Shown: positions 8,608 to 17,077, numbered from the stretch's first letter. The stretch: 64,000 nucleotides of DNA from Actinacidiphila cocklensis (GCF_907177275.1 NZ_CAJSLV010000081.1:214221-278220), one strand, 5' to 3'. The notes: generated by a model from the letters alone, not told the origin. Made by a program: numbers and translations.

Positions 8608-10437
8608 TCAGGCCAGCCGGACGTTGTAGGTCCGCATCCAGATGTCGGCCTCGAGCAGCGGCAGCAGCAGGTGTGCCGCGTTGAGCCAGGTCATGGTCTT
8701 CTCGGCGCGGGTCCGCAGCTCCTCGACGCGCTGCCGGTCCAGCGCGCCGAACAGCGGTGAGGACCGGTCGGCGAGCAGCTTGTCGATGCCGCGGATGACG
8801 TCGACCTCGTAGGACGGGTCATGGGTGCCGGGGTAGGCGCTTTTGGGCCGGGTCAGGGTCTGCTCCGGGACGAGGCCCCGCGCGGCCAGCCGCAGCGGCG
8901 ACTTCTCCCGGCCGTCGGCGATCTTCATCTGCCACGGGATGTTCCAGGCGTACTCGACCAGCCGATGGTCGCAGTAGGGCACCCGGACCTCCAGGCCGTT
9001 CGCCATGCTCATCCGGTCCTTGCGGTCCAGCAGGTAGAGCAGCGGCCGTTGCATGCTCAGGAAGAGCACCTCGCGCATCCGTGCGCTGTGCGGATCCTCT
9101 CCGGGCAGTCGCGGCACCCGGGCCAACAGGGTGCGGTAGCGGTCCTGTTCGGCCTCGTCCGGCCGGATCCTGGCAGCCACGTCGGGTGCCAGGCAGTCGG
9201 TGAGCCGGGGTGCGTCGCCCAGCCATGGGAAGCCGTCCCAGGAAGTGGTGCGCGGGTCGTGGTACCAGGGGTATCCGCCGAACAGCTCGTCGGCGGCCTC
9301 GGCGGACAGCCCCACCGTGGAGCGCTTGCGCATCTCGGCGAAGAGCAGGTACATCGAGGTGTCGAACTGCCCCAGGCTCGGCAGGTCGCGCGAGGCGCGG
9401 GCACCAGGCAGCACCTCGACCAGGTCCCGGGTTTGCAGCGTCACCGGCACGTGGTCGGTGCCGAACTGCTCTGCGGCCAGGCGGGCGTAGGGGGCGTCGA
9501 TCTCCGGGCGCAGCACGGTCGGGCTGAAGTGCTCCTCGTCGCCCTCGAACTGGACGCAGTAGGTAGTCAGCGGGTCGTGGCCGGTGCGAGAGTACTCGCG
9601 GGCGGCCAGGGCGCTCACATAGGTGGAGTCCAGGCCGCCGGAGAGCATCGACGACACCGGGACGTCGGCTACCAGCTGACGCCGCACGATGTCCTCCAGC
9701 AGGTCGCGGACATGGCCGACGGTGGCGTCCAGGTCGTGCGGGTGCGGGGCGCTCTCCAGCGCCCAGTAGCGGTGTTCCCGGGCGCCGCTGCGGTCGATCC
9801 GGACGATGTGCCCGGGTTGCACCTCCTTCAGGCCGCGCAGCGGCGTCTCATGGGGCAGCCCGAGGCGGGCGTTGAGCAGGATCGGGAGGTCCTGCTCGTC
9901 CAACAGCGGGGTGAAGCGCGGGTTCGCCATGATGCCCTTGGGCTCGGAGGCGAACAGCACTCCGTTCGTCATCTCGTAGTAGTAGAGCGGCTTGACGCCC
10001 ATCCGATCCCGGATCAGCACCAGCGCCTCGTGCTCGGCGTCCCAGACCGCGAAGGCGAACATCCCGTTCAGGTGCTCGGCGCAGGCCGCCCCCCACTGCC
10101 GGTAGGCGTGCAGCACCACCTCGGTGTCCGAGCGGGTCTGGAAAACGTGGCCCAGGTCGGCCAACTCCGAACGCAATTCGGGAAAGTTGTAGACCTCGCC
10201 GCTGTAGACCAGCACGGTCGGGCCGCTGGGCCGATCCCGGTCGGCCAACATCGGCTGCCGGCCGCCCTCGATGTCGATGACGGCGAGCCGGCGGTGGCCG
10301 AGGGCGGCGTGAGCGGATACCCAAAGTCCGCTGTCGTCAGGACCGCGCAGCCGCATTGTCTCGACCATTCGGTCCAGAATCGGCCGATGCGTTCTGAGGT
10401 CCTCGCCGAAGTCGACCCAGCCGACGATTCCGCACAT
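8608..10437 (-). CDS. asnB: glutamine-dependent asparagine synthetase-family amidotransferase
   Basis: A 609-residue protein, full length for the family. It begins MCGIVGW, so Cys2 is available as glutaminase nucleophile. The synthetase half has the PP-loop motif SGGLDST near residue 265, followed by EAADELFGGYPWYH. It should activate a carboxylate as an acyl-AMP and transfer glutamine-derived ammonia. In biosynthetic clusters family members also act on pathway intermediates, so the substrate may not be aspartate. It is the first gene of the leftward operon, with panD starting 41 bp downstream. The start overlaps no gene; a promoter must lie in 10438-10585, shared with the divergent SARP gene. 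Confidence 0.9.
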   Translation of the reverse strand: MCGIVGWVDFGEDLRTHRPILDRMVETMRLRGPDDSGLWVSAHAALGHRRLAVIDIEGGRQPMLADRDRPSGPTVLVYSGEVYNFPELRSELADLGHVFQTRSDTEVVLHAYRQWGAACAEHLNGMFAFAVWDAEHEALVLIRDRMGVKPLYYYEMTNGVLFASEPKGIMANPRFTPLLDEQDLPILLNARLGLPHETPLRGLKEVQPGHIVRIDRSGAREHRYWALESAPHPHDLDATVGHVRDLLEDIVRRQLVADVPVSSMLSGGLDSTYVSALAAREYSRTGHDPLTTYCVQFEGDEEHFSPTVLRPEIDAPYARLAAEQFGTDHVPVTLQTRDLVEVLPGARASRDLPSLGQFDTSMYLLFAEMRKRSTVGLSAEAADELFGGYPWYHDPRTTSWDGFPWLGDAPRLTDCLAPDVAARIRPDEAEQDRYRTLLARVPRLPGEDPHSARMREVLFLSMQRPLLYLLDRKDRMSMANGLEVRVPYCDHRLVEYAWNIPWQMKIADGREKSPLRLAARGLVPEQTLTRPKSAYPGTHDPSYEVDVIRGIDKLLADRSSPLFGALDRQRVEELRTRAEKTMTWLNAAHLLLPLLEADIWMRTYNVRLA

Positions 10438-10585
10438 TGGTCCGCCCCTGACTGAGGATCACCTATGTTCCTCAATTCGCCTGGCCGTTAGTATCAGCGC
10501 GATCGGCGACAGTTCGACGACACTGCGTCGACAGCAACGATGGAAGAAGTTCCCGGACCACAAGTCCGAAAGGGAGGCCTTTCCC
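10438..10585. promoter_or_regulatory. divergent promoter region between asnB operon and SARP gene
   Basis: A 148-bp gap that must carry the promoters of both the leftward eight-gene operon and the rightward SARP gene. A strong ribosome binding site (AAGGGAGG, around 10569-10576) precedes the SARP ATG. Two TCGAC pentamers at 10514-10518 and 10528-10532 lie 14 bp apart, which does not match the 11-bp periodicity of classical SARP boxes. The actual binding sites are therefore not assigned. Confidence 0.5.
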
Positions 10586-13213
10586 ATGCTCTTATGCCTT
10601 TTGGGGCCATTAGCGATCGTCGATGACTCTCATGCCGAGATCGTCCTGCCGCACGGCCGGCTCAGGACCTTACTGGCCGCGTTACTGACCCGGGCGAACC
10701 AGACCGTCCCGGTGGACGAGCTGGTGGATATCGTCTGGGACAGCCAGCCGACCGCGGACGCCGAACGCACGGTGCGCAGCTACATGGCCCGGCTGCGCCG
10801 GGCGCTGGGCCCGGCTGTCAGCGCCCGGATCCATACCGGTTCCCCCGGCTACCAGTGCGAACTGGACGTCCACGAGCTTGACCTGTCGCGCTTCGAGCAG
10901 CTCTGCGGGCAGGCCCGGGCGGCTGCGGCCGAGCAGGCCTGGCCGCTGGCCACCCGACTGTTCGCCGAGGCCCTGGGGCTGTGGCGCGGCACTCCGCTGA
11001 GTGACATCACCTCAGATCTTCTCCAGGCGAGGGAAGTCCCGCGCCTTGAGCAACTGCGATTACAGGCCGTCGAGGACCACATCGAGGCGCAGGTGCACCT
11101 CGGCCGGCACCAGCACCTGATCCCCGAACTGCAGGACTTGACCACGCGTTTCCCGCTGCGCGAGCGTCTGCACGTTCAGTTGATGCGCTCGCTGGCCGGT
11201 GCCGGCCGCCGGGCCGAGGCGCTTGACGCCTACCACAGCGCCCGCCGGACGCTGGTCGACCAACTCGGCATCGAGCCGGGCCCGGAGCTGCGCCGGCTGC
11301 AAGAACGGATCTTGGACGGCGACACTTCGCTGCTGGCCCCGCGTCGGCCCGGCGCGATCCGGGAGTTGGACGCGGTGGTAGCCCCCCGTCAATTACCGTC
11401 TTCAATTCGGCACTTCGTTGGCCGTGAATATGAACTATTGCTGCTGAACCAATTGTTGACCGAGCAGACTGATGTCGGCGGCGGGGCCGTGATCGCAGCG
11501 ATCGACGGCACGGTCGGCACCGGCAAGACCGCGCTGGCCGTGCACTGGGGCCACCGGCACGGCGACCGTTTCCCCGACGGGCAGTTGTACGTCGACCTGC
11601 GCGGTGCCGACCCGTTCGACGTGCCGGTCACGCCGGCGGCCGCGGTGCACGGGTTCCTGGTCGCGCTGGGCGTGCCGGCCCGGCAGATCCCGCTGGACGT
11701 CGGCGAGCAGCTCGCGCTGTACCGCTCGCACCTAGCCGCCCGCCGGATGCTGGTGCTGCTGGACGACGCCCGGGACGCCGACCAGGTCCGGCCGCTGCTG
11801 CCCGGCTCGCCCGGCAGCGTCGTGCTGATGACCAGTCGTACCCGGCTGACCGACCTGGTGGCCCTGGACGGCGCGGTGCCGATCACCCTCGACCCACTGG
11901 CTGATTCCGAGGCGCACGACTTGCTGGGCCATCGGCTGGGCACCGAGCGGGTGGAACGCCAGGGACCGGCCGTCGCCGGGCTGACCGAGCTGTGCGCCGG
12001 CCTGCCGCTGGCGCTCAACATCGCCGCGGCGAAGGCCATCGCGGAACCGGACCGGCCGCTGGCCGAGCTCGTCGGGGAGCTGCGGGCCGCGCGCCGGCGG
12101 GTGGGCCGTCTCCGCCCGGACGGCGACGGAGACGGCAGGGACACCGGGGATCCGGATCCGCTCCCGGACCACGGCGCGACCGACGAGCGCAACGCGGCCC
12201 TATGGGCCGTCCGGACCTTCGCCCCCGAGGTGAACCGGGCGTTCCGAATGCTGGCCGTCCAACCGGGGCGGGAAGGCAGCGTGCCGGCGCCGGCCGTGCC
12301 CGACACTCCCGCGCCGGGCGTCGCCGGCCTCGGCACCGTGCCGGCCCCCGTCCCGGGCGTCGCCGCGTGCCTGCCATGCCACTGCGCGGCCGAGCACCCG
12401 GGCCTGCCGCACTGCTCCCTGACCCGCCTGGCGGCACCGGCTCCGCACACCCAGCCGCACCTGCCCCCCGCCGTCCTGAACACCGCCTGGTCGGAGGCCG
12501 AGTACGCCAACCTGGTGGCCGCCTGGCTGGCCGCCCTGGCCGCCGCCGATCGACTGTCCGACCCGGTGACTTGGATCCGGGCCCGCCGAATGATCGGCCA
12601 CGCCTACGGCGAGTTGGGCCAGTACGATCAGGCGCTGAACTACCTGAGCCAGGCACTCGCGCGGATCGCCGAGCATCCCGATCCGCTGGAGCAGGCGCAC
12701 ACCCACCGGCAGCTGGCCCGGACCTGGGACGGCCGCCGGGATGACCGCCAGGCACTGCACCACGCGGCCTGTGCGCTGCGCCTGTACCGCAGACTCAACC
12801 AGCCGATCTGGGAGGCGTACGCGCTCAACCAGGTCGGCTGGTACGCGGCCCACCTCGGCCATCCCGACGCGGCGCGCGGGCACTGTTCGGAGGCGCTGAC
12901 CCTGCACCGCCGGCACGGCAACTTGGACGGGGAGGCGAACACCCTCGACAGCCTCGGCTTCATCGAACACCTCACCGGTGGCCACGAGCGAGCAGTTGAG
13001 CACTACCGGTCTGCCCTGAACCTCTACCAGGTGCTCGGCAACGTGCCGCAAGCCGCTACCATCCTGGGCAATCTCGGCCATGTGTACGCCGACTCCGGGG
13101 ACCCCTCGCAGGCCCGGCAGGCCTGGACCGAGGCGGCGGCTCACTACCGGGAGGTGGGGCGCACCCGGGACGCCGAGCAGGTCGAACTCCGGTTGGCCGC
13201 AGAGCCCGGGTGA
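10586..13213 (+). CDS. SARP-family pathway activator (AfsR/DnrI type, with NB-ARC and TPR domains)
   Basis: An 875-residue regulator. Residues 1-90 are an OmpR-type winged helix (PHGRLRTLLAALL, then VRSYMARLRRAL). Residues about 95-245 are a bacterial transcriptional activation domain ending GIEPGPELRRLQ. Residues about 275-500 form an NB-ARC ATPase with Walker A GTVGTGKT near 308-315 and LVLLDDA near 390. TPR-like repeats follow from about 660 (QYDQALNYLSQALARI, then HPDAARGHCSEALTLH). A proline/alanine-rich linker near 560-640 carries a Cys/His cluster (CLPCHC, then HPGLPHC). SARPs bind DNA as activators of antibiotic clusters. Its divergent position beside asnB makes it the probable cluster activator. 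The ATG is supported by an AAGGGAGG ribosome binding site. Confidence 0.92.
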   Translation: MLLCLLGPLAIVDDSHAEIVLPHGRLRTLLAALLTRANQTVPVDELVDIVWDSQPTADAERTVRSYMARLRRALGPAVSARIHTGSPGYQCELDVHELDLSRFEQLCGQARAAAAEQAWPLATRLFAEALGLWRGTPLSDITSDLLQAREVPRLEQLRLQAVEDHIEAQVHLGRHQHLIPELQDLTTRFPLRERLHVQLMRSLAGAGRRAEALDAYHSARRTLVDQLGIEPGPELRRLQERILDGDTSLLAPRRPGAIRELDAVVAPRQLPSSIRHFVGREYELLLLNQLLTEQTDVGGGAVIAAIDGTVGTGKTALAVHWGHRHGDRFPDGQLYVDLRGADPFDVPVTPAAAVHGFLVALGVPARQIPLDVGEQLALYRSHLAARRMLVLLDDARDADQVRPLLPGSPGSVVLMTSRTRLTDLVALDGAVPITLDPLADSEAHDLLGHRLGTERVERQGPAVAGLTELCAGLPLALNIAAAKAIAEPDRPLAELVGELRAARRRVGRLRPDGDGDGRDTGDPDPLPDHGATDERNAALWAVRTFAPEVNRAFRMLAVQPGREGSVPAPAVPDTPAPGVAGLGTVPAPVPGVAACLPCHCAAEHPGLPHCSLTRLAAPAPHTQPHLPPAVLNTAWSEAEYANLVAAWLAALAAADRLSDPVTWIRARRMIGHAYGELGQYDQALNYLSQALARIAEHPDPLEQAHTHRQLARTWDGRRDDRQALHHAACALRLYRRLNQPIWEAYALNQVGWYAAHLGHPDAARGHCSEALTLHRRHGNLDGEANTLDSLGFIEHLTGGHERAVEHYRSALNLYQVLGNVPQAATILGNLGHVYADSGDPSQARQAWTEAAAHYREVGRTRDAEQVELRLAAEPG

Positions 13214-13470
13214 ACAACCGACGGCGGGGACTCCAGCGCGAACCACGGACACCGGCAGCTGGTCGACTTCGCCCGCGACATGCTGCGGATCACGCACACT
13301 CCCCGGTCCCGGACCAGTGTCCCAGGGAAGGCACGTGTGGCTGGCGTGAAGCAGTCGCGTGCAACGTGTTCAGTTACGGACCCACGCCTGGGTGCCGCTC
13401 GGTGCGTCCGCAGAGGGACATCTCGACGTGGGTATCATGCCGACGTCATCTATCGAGGGAGTGAACGGTT

Positions 13471-14013
13471 CTGTCCAGCCGATCAGCTGCCGCGCTCCGG
13501 TCGCGGTACGTGGAACAAGCCGCTTCGGATCTGGAGGAGAACCGTCGGCGGCAGCAGGAGCTGGCGGAGAGGCTCGCAGTGCTGAGGCAGGAGGAGGCCC
13601 TCCTGGGAGAGATCCTCAACCTCGCCGAGCGCTACAAGGGCTTCGCGGACAGGTCACGGCTGCCGGAGCAGTTGCAGGACGAGGTCGTCGTCGCGAGGGC
13701 GAAGCAGGCCCCTGCCGCGGCCGGTTCACGGCGCGAGGCTCCGGCCAGGACCGCCCCGGCGAAGACGGGCACGAAGGGGAAGTCGCACCAGCCTCTGCTC
13801 GGTGACCTCCTGCAGGACCTGCTCGGCAACCACGACGAGCCGCGCTCGGCGAAGGAGCTGCGGGACGAGCTTCTGAAGCAGAACCCGGACCGCAACCCCA
13901 CGCCGCAGGTCGTGCGGAACACCCTGGAATCCCTTGTCGCCAAGGGAAGTGCGCAGCGGCACAAGCAGCAGCACTCCGTCATGTACACCCTCGTTGCGTC
14001 GGCTCGTCGCTAG
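13471..14013 (+). CDS. small coiled-coil plus winged-helix-like protein of unknown function
   Basis: A 180-residue protein. The N-terminal 70 residues are strongly charged and heptad-like (EENRRRQQELAERLAVL), predicting a coiled coil. A basic linker follows, then a C-terminal domain (SAKELRDELL, VVRNTLESLVAKG) with the look of a winged helix. A GAGGGAG ribosome binding site at 13455-13461 lies 9 bp before an in-frame CTG at 13471; the next standard start, GTG at 13510, has no visible ribosome binding site. I prefer the CTG, giving an extra SSRSAAALRSRY. Similar proteins are common hypotheticals in Streptomyces, as far as I recall; no function is assigned. Confidence 0.6.
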   Translation: MSSRSAAALRSRYVEQAASDLEENRRRQQELAERLAVLRQEEALLGEILNLAERYKGFADRSRLPEQLQDEVVVARAKQAPAAAGSRREAPARTAPAKTGTKGKSHQPLLGDLLQDLLGNHDEPRSAKELRDELLKQNPDRNPTPQVVRNTLESLVAKGSAQRHKQQHSVMYTLVASARR

Positions 14014-14077
14014 AGCCGCGCAGTCCGCCGGGGAGCCTTGAAGAGTGCGGAATCCTGTTCATGCCGCACACCGGAGT

Positions 14078-14146
14078 CCAGCACTCGCCGCCGACGGGGC
14101 CGGCGCCGACCACGATGACGTCACAGTGGGGGTGTTCTCGGGGCAA
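14078..14146 (-). pseudogene. N-terminal remnant of an FAD/NAD disulfide-oxidoreductase-like gene
   Basis: From a possible TTG start at 14146 the frame reads MPREHPHCDVIVVGAGPVGG, with the DVIVVGAGPxG dinucleotide-binding motif of pyridine nucleotide-disulfide oxidoreductases. Similarity stops about 23 codons in. The rest of the enzyme (normally about 450 residues) is absent, replaced by sequence running into the neighbouring convergent gene. It is probably a deletion remnant once divergent from the TetR gene at 14267. The match is short, so this could be coincidence. Confidence 0.4.
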
Positions 14147-14237
14147 TGTGACCTCAGGTGGACGGGCGGATGCCGAAATACGTCGGCGCCGTAGGCGAGG
14201 TCCTGCATACGGCGCGGGGGGCCGGTTGCCGAATCGG

Positions 14238-14267
14238 TGATCCGTCCCATTTGGTACCGTCGGATCA
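14238..14267. promoter_or_regulatory. inverted repeat overlapping the TetR start, possible operator
   Basis: TGATCCG at 14238-14244 is mirrored by CGGATCA at 14261-14267, a perfect 7-bp inverted repeat with a 16-bp spacer. The right arm ends on the A of the ATG. No ribosome binding site is visible, so the TetR message may be leaderless. The position suits autoregulation, but 7-bp arms are weak evidence. Confidence 0.35.
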
Positions 14268-15055
14268 TGGCTGATGAGTCGGATGCGGGCCAGGTGCCCG
14301 CGACGTTGCGGCAGAGGATCGTTCAGGCCGCCGCCGGACTACTGGAGGAAGGCGGGCTGGAGGCGGTCTCGACCCGCGCGGTGGCAACAGCCGCGGGAGT
14401 TCCGCCGCCCACCATCTTCCGGACCTTCGGAGACAAGGACGGGCTGCTGGAGGCCGTGGGCGAACACGGTTTCCAGATGTACCTGGACTCCAAGCTGCGG
14501 CTCACATCCATCGCGGACCCGGTGGAGCAGTTGCGCGCGGCTTGGGATCTGCAGGTCCAGTTCGGACTGGCACATCCGGTGTACTACACGCTGGTCTACG
14601 GCCAGGCGCGCTCCGGCCACCTCCCGCGAGCCGGCCGGCAGGCCGTCGAGGAACTGCGGCGTATGGTGACGCGAGTGGCCGCCGCGGGGCGGCTGCGGAT
14701 GAGTGTCGAGCGAGCCGCCGATGTCATGCACGCCGTAGGCGTTGGCACGATCATCACGATGATCAGCGTCCCCGAGGAGTCGCGTGATCTCGTGGTGTTC
14801 GACGTGGCACGCGAGCTTGTGCTCGGCGCCCTTGTCACCCCGCCCCGTGCAGCTGACGAGGGGAAGTACGAGGGCGACAGCCTCGTAGCGAGCAGCGCGA
14901 TGGAGCTGCGCGCGGCACTGGGCCCCGGTGCCGTCCACGCCCTCAGCAGGGCGGAGCAGCCCCTGCTCGTCGAGTGGCTCAACCGCCTCGCGGACACCGT
15001 GCGGGAGCAGCCGGCCCGGCCGCGTACCTCCCTGGGCCCCGGCGACGGCGGGTGA
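14267..15055 (+). CDS. TetR/AcrR-family transcriptional regulator
   Basis: A 262-residue protein. Residues about 10-60 are a TetR helix-turn-helix (RQRIVQAAAGLLEEGGLEAVS, then VATAAGVPPPTIFRTFGDKDGLL). The C-terminal ligand domain is longer than usual (about 200 residues in total is typical). The ATG at 14267 is chosen over an upstream in-frame ATG (14237) because the homology begins right after it and the operator-like repeat ends on it. The gene faces an oxidoreductase remnant, so its original target may be gone. Ligand unknown. Confidence 0.85.
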   Translation: MADESDAGQVPATLRQRIVQAAAGLLEEGGLEAVSTRAVATAAGVPPPTIFRTFGDKDGLLEAVGEHGFQMYLDSKLRLTSIADPVEQLRAAWDLQVQFGLAHPVYYTLVYGQARSGHLPRAGRQAVEELRRMVTRVAAAGRLRMSVERAADVMHAVGVGTIITMISVPEESRDLVVFDVARELVLGALVTPPRAADEGKYEGDSLVASSAMELRAALGPGAVHALSRAEQPLLVEWLNRLADTVREQPARPRTSLGPGDGG

Positions 15056-15175
15056 GACCACCCGCGTCCGGTGTCCGGTTCCGGGCAGTACCCGGTCGGT
15101 CCGGGATGACGTCGAGGGTGTAGGGGCGCGGGCCGGTAGGGCCGGGCCGGCTCCGCGGCGGGCGCCCGCCGGTTG

Positions 15176-15802
15176 TCAGGGGCCGTCGCCCGTGGGCGTG
15201 TGCAGCAGAGCGTCAGCCGCCTGTGCGGCCAGCCAGGCCGCGCCGTCCTCCCAGCTCCAGCCGAACCCGCGGACGGTCCGCCATGCCCCCTGACCGAAGT
15301 AGAACCAGAGGATCTGCTCGGTCCGGACCGCGTCCGGGCGGACCGCCCGCACAGCCACCAGGTGGTCGGCGACGAGTGCCAGCCGTTCGCGGTAGCGCTC
15401 GACGGAATGTTCGGCCGCGGCGGCCACCGCTGGGTCGGTGGTCGCGTTGTCGCGCAGGAAGTTCAGCACACGTTCATGGCGGCGGGTGACCTCGCCGGTT
15501 CTCTCGGACGTCAGGCGCAGGATCTCCCGGCCGTCGGTCACGGCCCGCAGAGCGGTGAGGGCGGTCTCGATCTCCTCGTCCTCCGTGCCCTCCCGGGCCA
15601 GCGCCTCCACCAGCGCCGGCTTGCCGCCCACACTCGTGTACACGGTGTTCAGCGCGACCCCCGCCCGCTCCGCGATGGCGGAGACCGTGGCCCTCGCGTA
15701 TCCCCGCTCCACGAACAGCTCCTCCGCGGCCACGAGGACGGCGGAACGTGTCTGACCGGCGGCGATGGTCCGGACCGTGGAACTGTACGTGCGCTTCGTC
15801 AT
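15176..15802 (-). CDS. TetR-family regulator, divergent from the hemerythrin gene
   Basis: A 208-residue protein with an N-terminal TetR helix-turn-helix at about residues 18-62 (SAVLVAAEELFVERGYARATV, IAERAGVALNTVYTSVG). The C-terminal half carries aromatic residues (ILWFYFGQGAWRTVRGFGWSWED) likely lining a ligand pocket. It is divergent from the hemerythrin gene across 51 bp that contain an AT-rich inverted repeat, so it probably represses both itself and that gene. Confidence 0.88.
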   Translation of the reverse strand: MTKRTYSSTVRTIAAGQTRSAVLVAAEELFVERGYARATVSAIAERAGVALNTVYTSVGGKPALVEALAREGTEDEEIETALTALRAVTDGREILRLTSERTGEVTRRHERVLNFLRDNATTDPAVAAAAEHSVERYRERLALVADHLVAVRAVRPDAVRTEQILWFYFGQGAWRTVRGFGWSWEDGAAWLAAQAADALLHTPTGDGP

Positions 15803-15824
15803 CTCACTACTATCACAGGCATCG

Positions 15825-15851
15825 ATTGATATTAATCAGAGTACTATCAAT
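15825..15851. promoter_or_regulatory. AT-rich inverted repeat operator between TetR and hemerythrin genes
   Basis: ATTGATA (15825-15831) and TATCAAT (15845-15851) form perfect 7-bp arms around a 13-bp spacer. The patch is unusually AT-rich for this DNA. TACTAT at 15843-15848 resembles a -10 box only a few bases before the hemerythrin ATG at 15854, which suggests a leaderless transcript. This arrangement fits binding by the divergent TetR protein. Confidence 0.55.
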
Positions 15852-15853
15852 AG

Positions 15854-16537
15854 ATGCTCATTAACCCTGACTCCCCTGTCGACAAGCCCGAGATCCAGCA
15901 GATGAAGGTCATCCATCAGGCCATGCGACGGGAGTTCGACCGACTCCCGGGTCTCGTTGCCGGGGTGCCCGCCGCCGACACCGCCCGTGCGCGCCTGCTC
16001 GGTGAGCACCTCTCCCTGGTTCTGGGCTTGCTGCACGAGCACCACGAGGCCGAAGACGAACTGCTCTGGCCGATCCTCGTCGAACGTGTCCCGTACGAAC
16101 GCGACCTGATCGCCACCATGGAGAAGCAGCACACGGCGATCGCCGACGCCGTCGCCGCCGTAGCCGCCCAGTTGCCCGCCTGGACCGCCGAGGCCGACCC
16201 CGCGGCCCGGGACCGGCTTGCCGGCGCCCTCCGGGATCTCGGCCCGGCCCTGGCCGAGCACCTGGACCTGGAAGAGGCGGATGTGCTTCCGCTCATCCAC
16301 GAGCACATCACCGTGGCGGAATGGCTGGCGCCGCAGAAGCACGCCATGAAGAACGGCCCCAGGACGCTGTCCGGCAAGCTGACCCTGGCCGGCATGATCC
16401 TGGAGGACGCCACGCCGGGCGAACGCAGCTGGTTCCTCTCGGAGATGCCCGCCCCGGCCCGGCTGCTGTGGCGGACAACGGGTGCCCGCCGGTACGACGA
16501 CCACGTGCGGCGGGTACGAGCCGGCGCGTCGCGCTGA
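15854..16537 (+). CDS. hemerythrin HHE domain protein
   Basis: A 227-residue cytosolic protein. Iron-ligand His/Glu residues appear in the expected order: VIHQAM near residue 21, GLLHEHHEAEDELLWP near 58-72, KQHTAIADAV near 95, and LAEHLDLEEADVLPLIHEH near 138-156. Such di-iron four-helix bundles bind oxygen or sense oxidative or nitrosative conditions. The C-terminal 60 residues (LTLAGMILEDATPGERSWFL) are an extension common in actinobacterial members. It is controlled from the divergent region shared with the TetR gene; no ribosome binding site is visible. Confidence 0.88.
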   Translation: MLINPDSPVDKPEIQQMKVIHQAMRREFDRLPGLVAGVPAADTARARLLGEHLSLVLGLLHEHHEAEDELLWPILVERVPYERDLIATMEKQHTAIADAVAAVAAQLPAWTAEADPAARDRLAGALRDLGPALAEHLDLEEADVLPLIHEHITVAEWLAPQKHAMKNGPRTLSGKLTLAGMILEDATPGERSWFLSEMPAPARLLWRTTGARRYDDHVRRVRAGASR

Positions 16538-16548
16538 AGCCCGTGCCG

Positions 16549-16890
16549 TCATGTCACCGAGCGGGGCCCCAGCATCAGCCGGGAGTGCTCGGTGGCACCG
16601 ATGCCGTGCTGCGGGGTGTCCTCCACCTGCAGGGCGGTGATCTCGGCCTTCGCCTCACCGGCGACGCGGACGGCGCTGTAGGCGGTCCTCCGCACGGTTC
16701 CACCGGTGACGCGGACCTCGGCCCGGTCGCCGACCAGGATGCCGTTGCCCTCCGCGCCCCACACCACGGTGCCGGCGACGACCGCCCGGGGGGAGCCTCG
16801 CACCGGCGGCTCCGGCACCGGTCACCTCGTCACCGGTGATGCGCACACCGCCGGTCCTGTCGTCCGCGGCGCGCGGTGCTGCCACGGGCG
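16549..16890 (-). pseudogene. fragment of a right-handed beta-helix repeat protein
   Basis: The 3' part reads in one frame as beta-helix rungs: GTVVWGAEGNGILVGDRAEV, then VTGGTVRRTAYSAVRV and ITALQVEDTPQHGIG. Just upstream a second frame continues the pattern (GGVRITGDEVTGAGAAGARL), so a frameshift separates them near 16800. Intact actinobacterial relatives are several hundred residues long. No start or ribosome binding site is visible. This looks like a truncated, frameshifted remnant convergent with the hemerythrin gene. Confidence 0.5.
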
Positions 16891-17015
16891 CCCCAACGGG
16901 ACCGTCAGCGTCAGCCGGTGGCCCGCTCCGCGGGCCCAGGCAGGCCGCAGCGGCTCGGGAGGAGGGCCGGGCCACCACCCGGGTCACCCGCCTAATTCAC
17001 CGATATCAGAAATAA

Positions 17016-17066
17016 CGAACCATCGATTCGACTCACTGGTATAGTGAACTGCGGATCGATGGTTCG
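17016..17066. promoter_or_regulatory. 12-bp perfect inverted repeat flanking a promoter-like spacer
   Basis: CGAACCATCGAT (17016-17027) is mirrored exactly by ATCGATGGTTCG (17055-17066). The 27-bp spacer contains TATAGT, a possible -10 element. It lies directly upstream of the GMC oxidoreductase remnant at 17078. The length and precision suggest a true operator bound by a dimeric repressor. The regulator may be one of the TetR or AraC proteins nearby or may have been lost. Confidence 0.6.
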
Positions 17067-17077
17067 CGAAGGATTGG

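Noticed and set aside
10514..10532. SARP-type direct heptamer repeats in the asnB/SARP gap
   Set aside because: The two TCGAC units are 14 bp apart rather than about 11, and no third unit or correctly placed -10 box was found.
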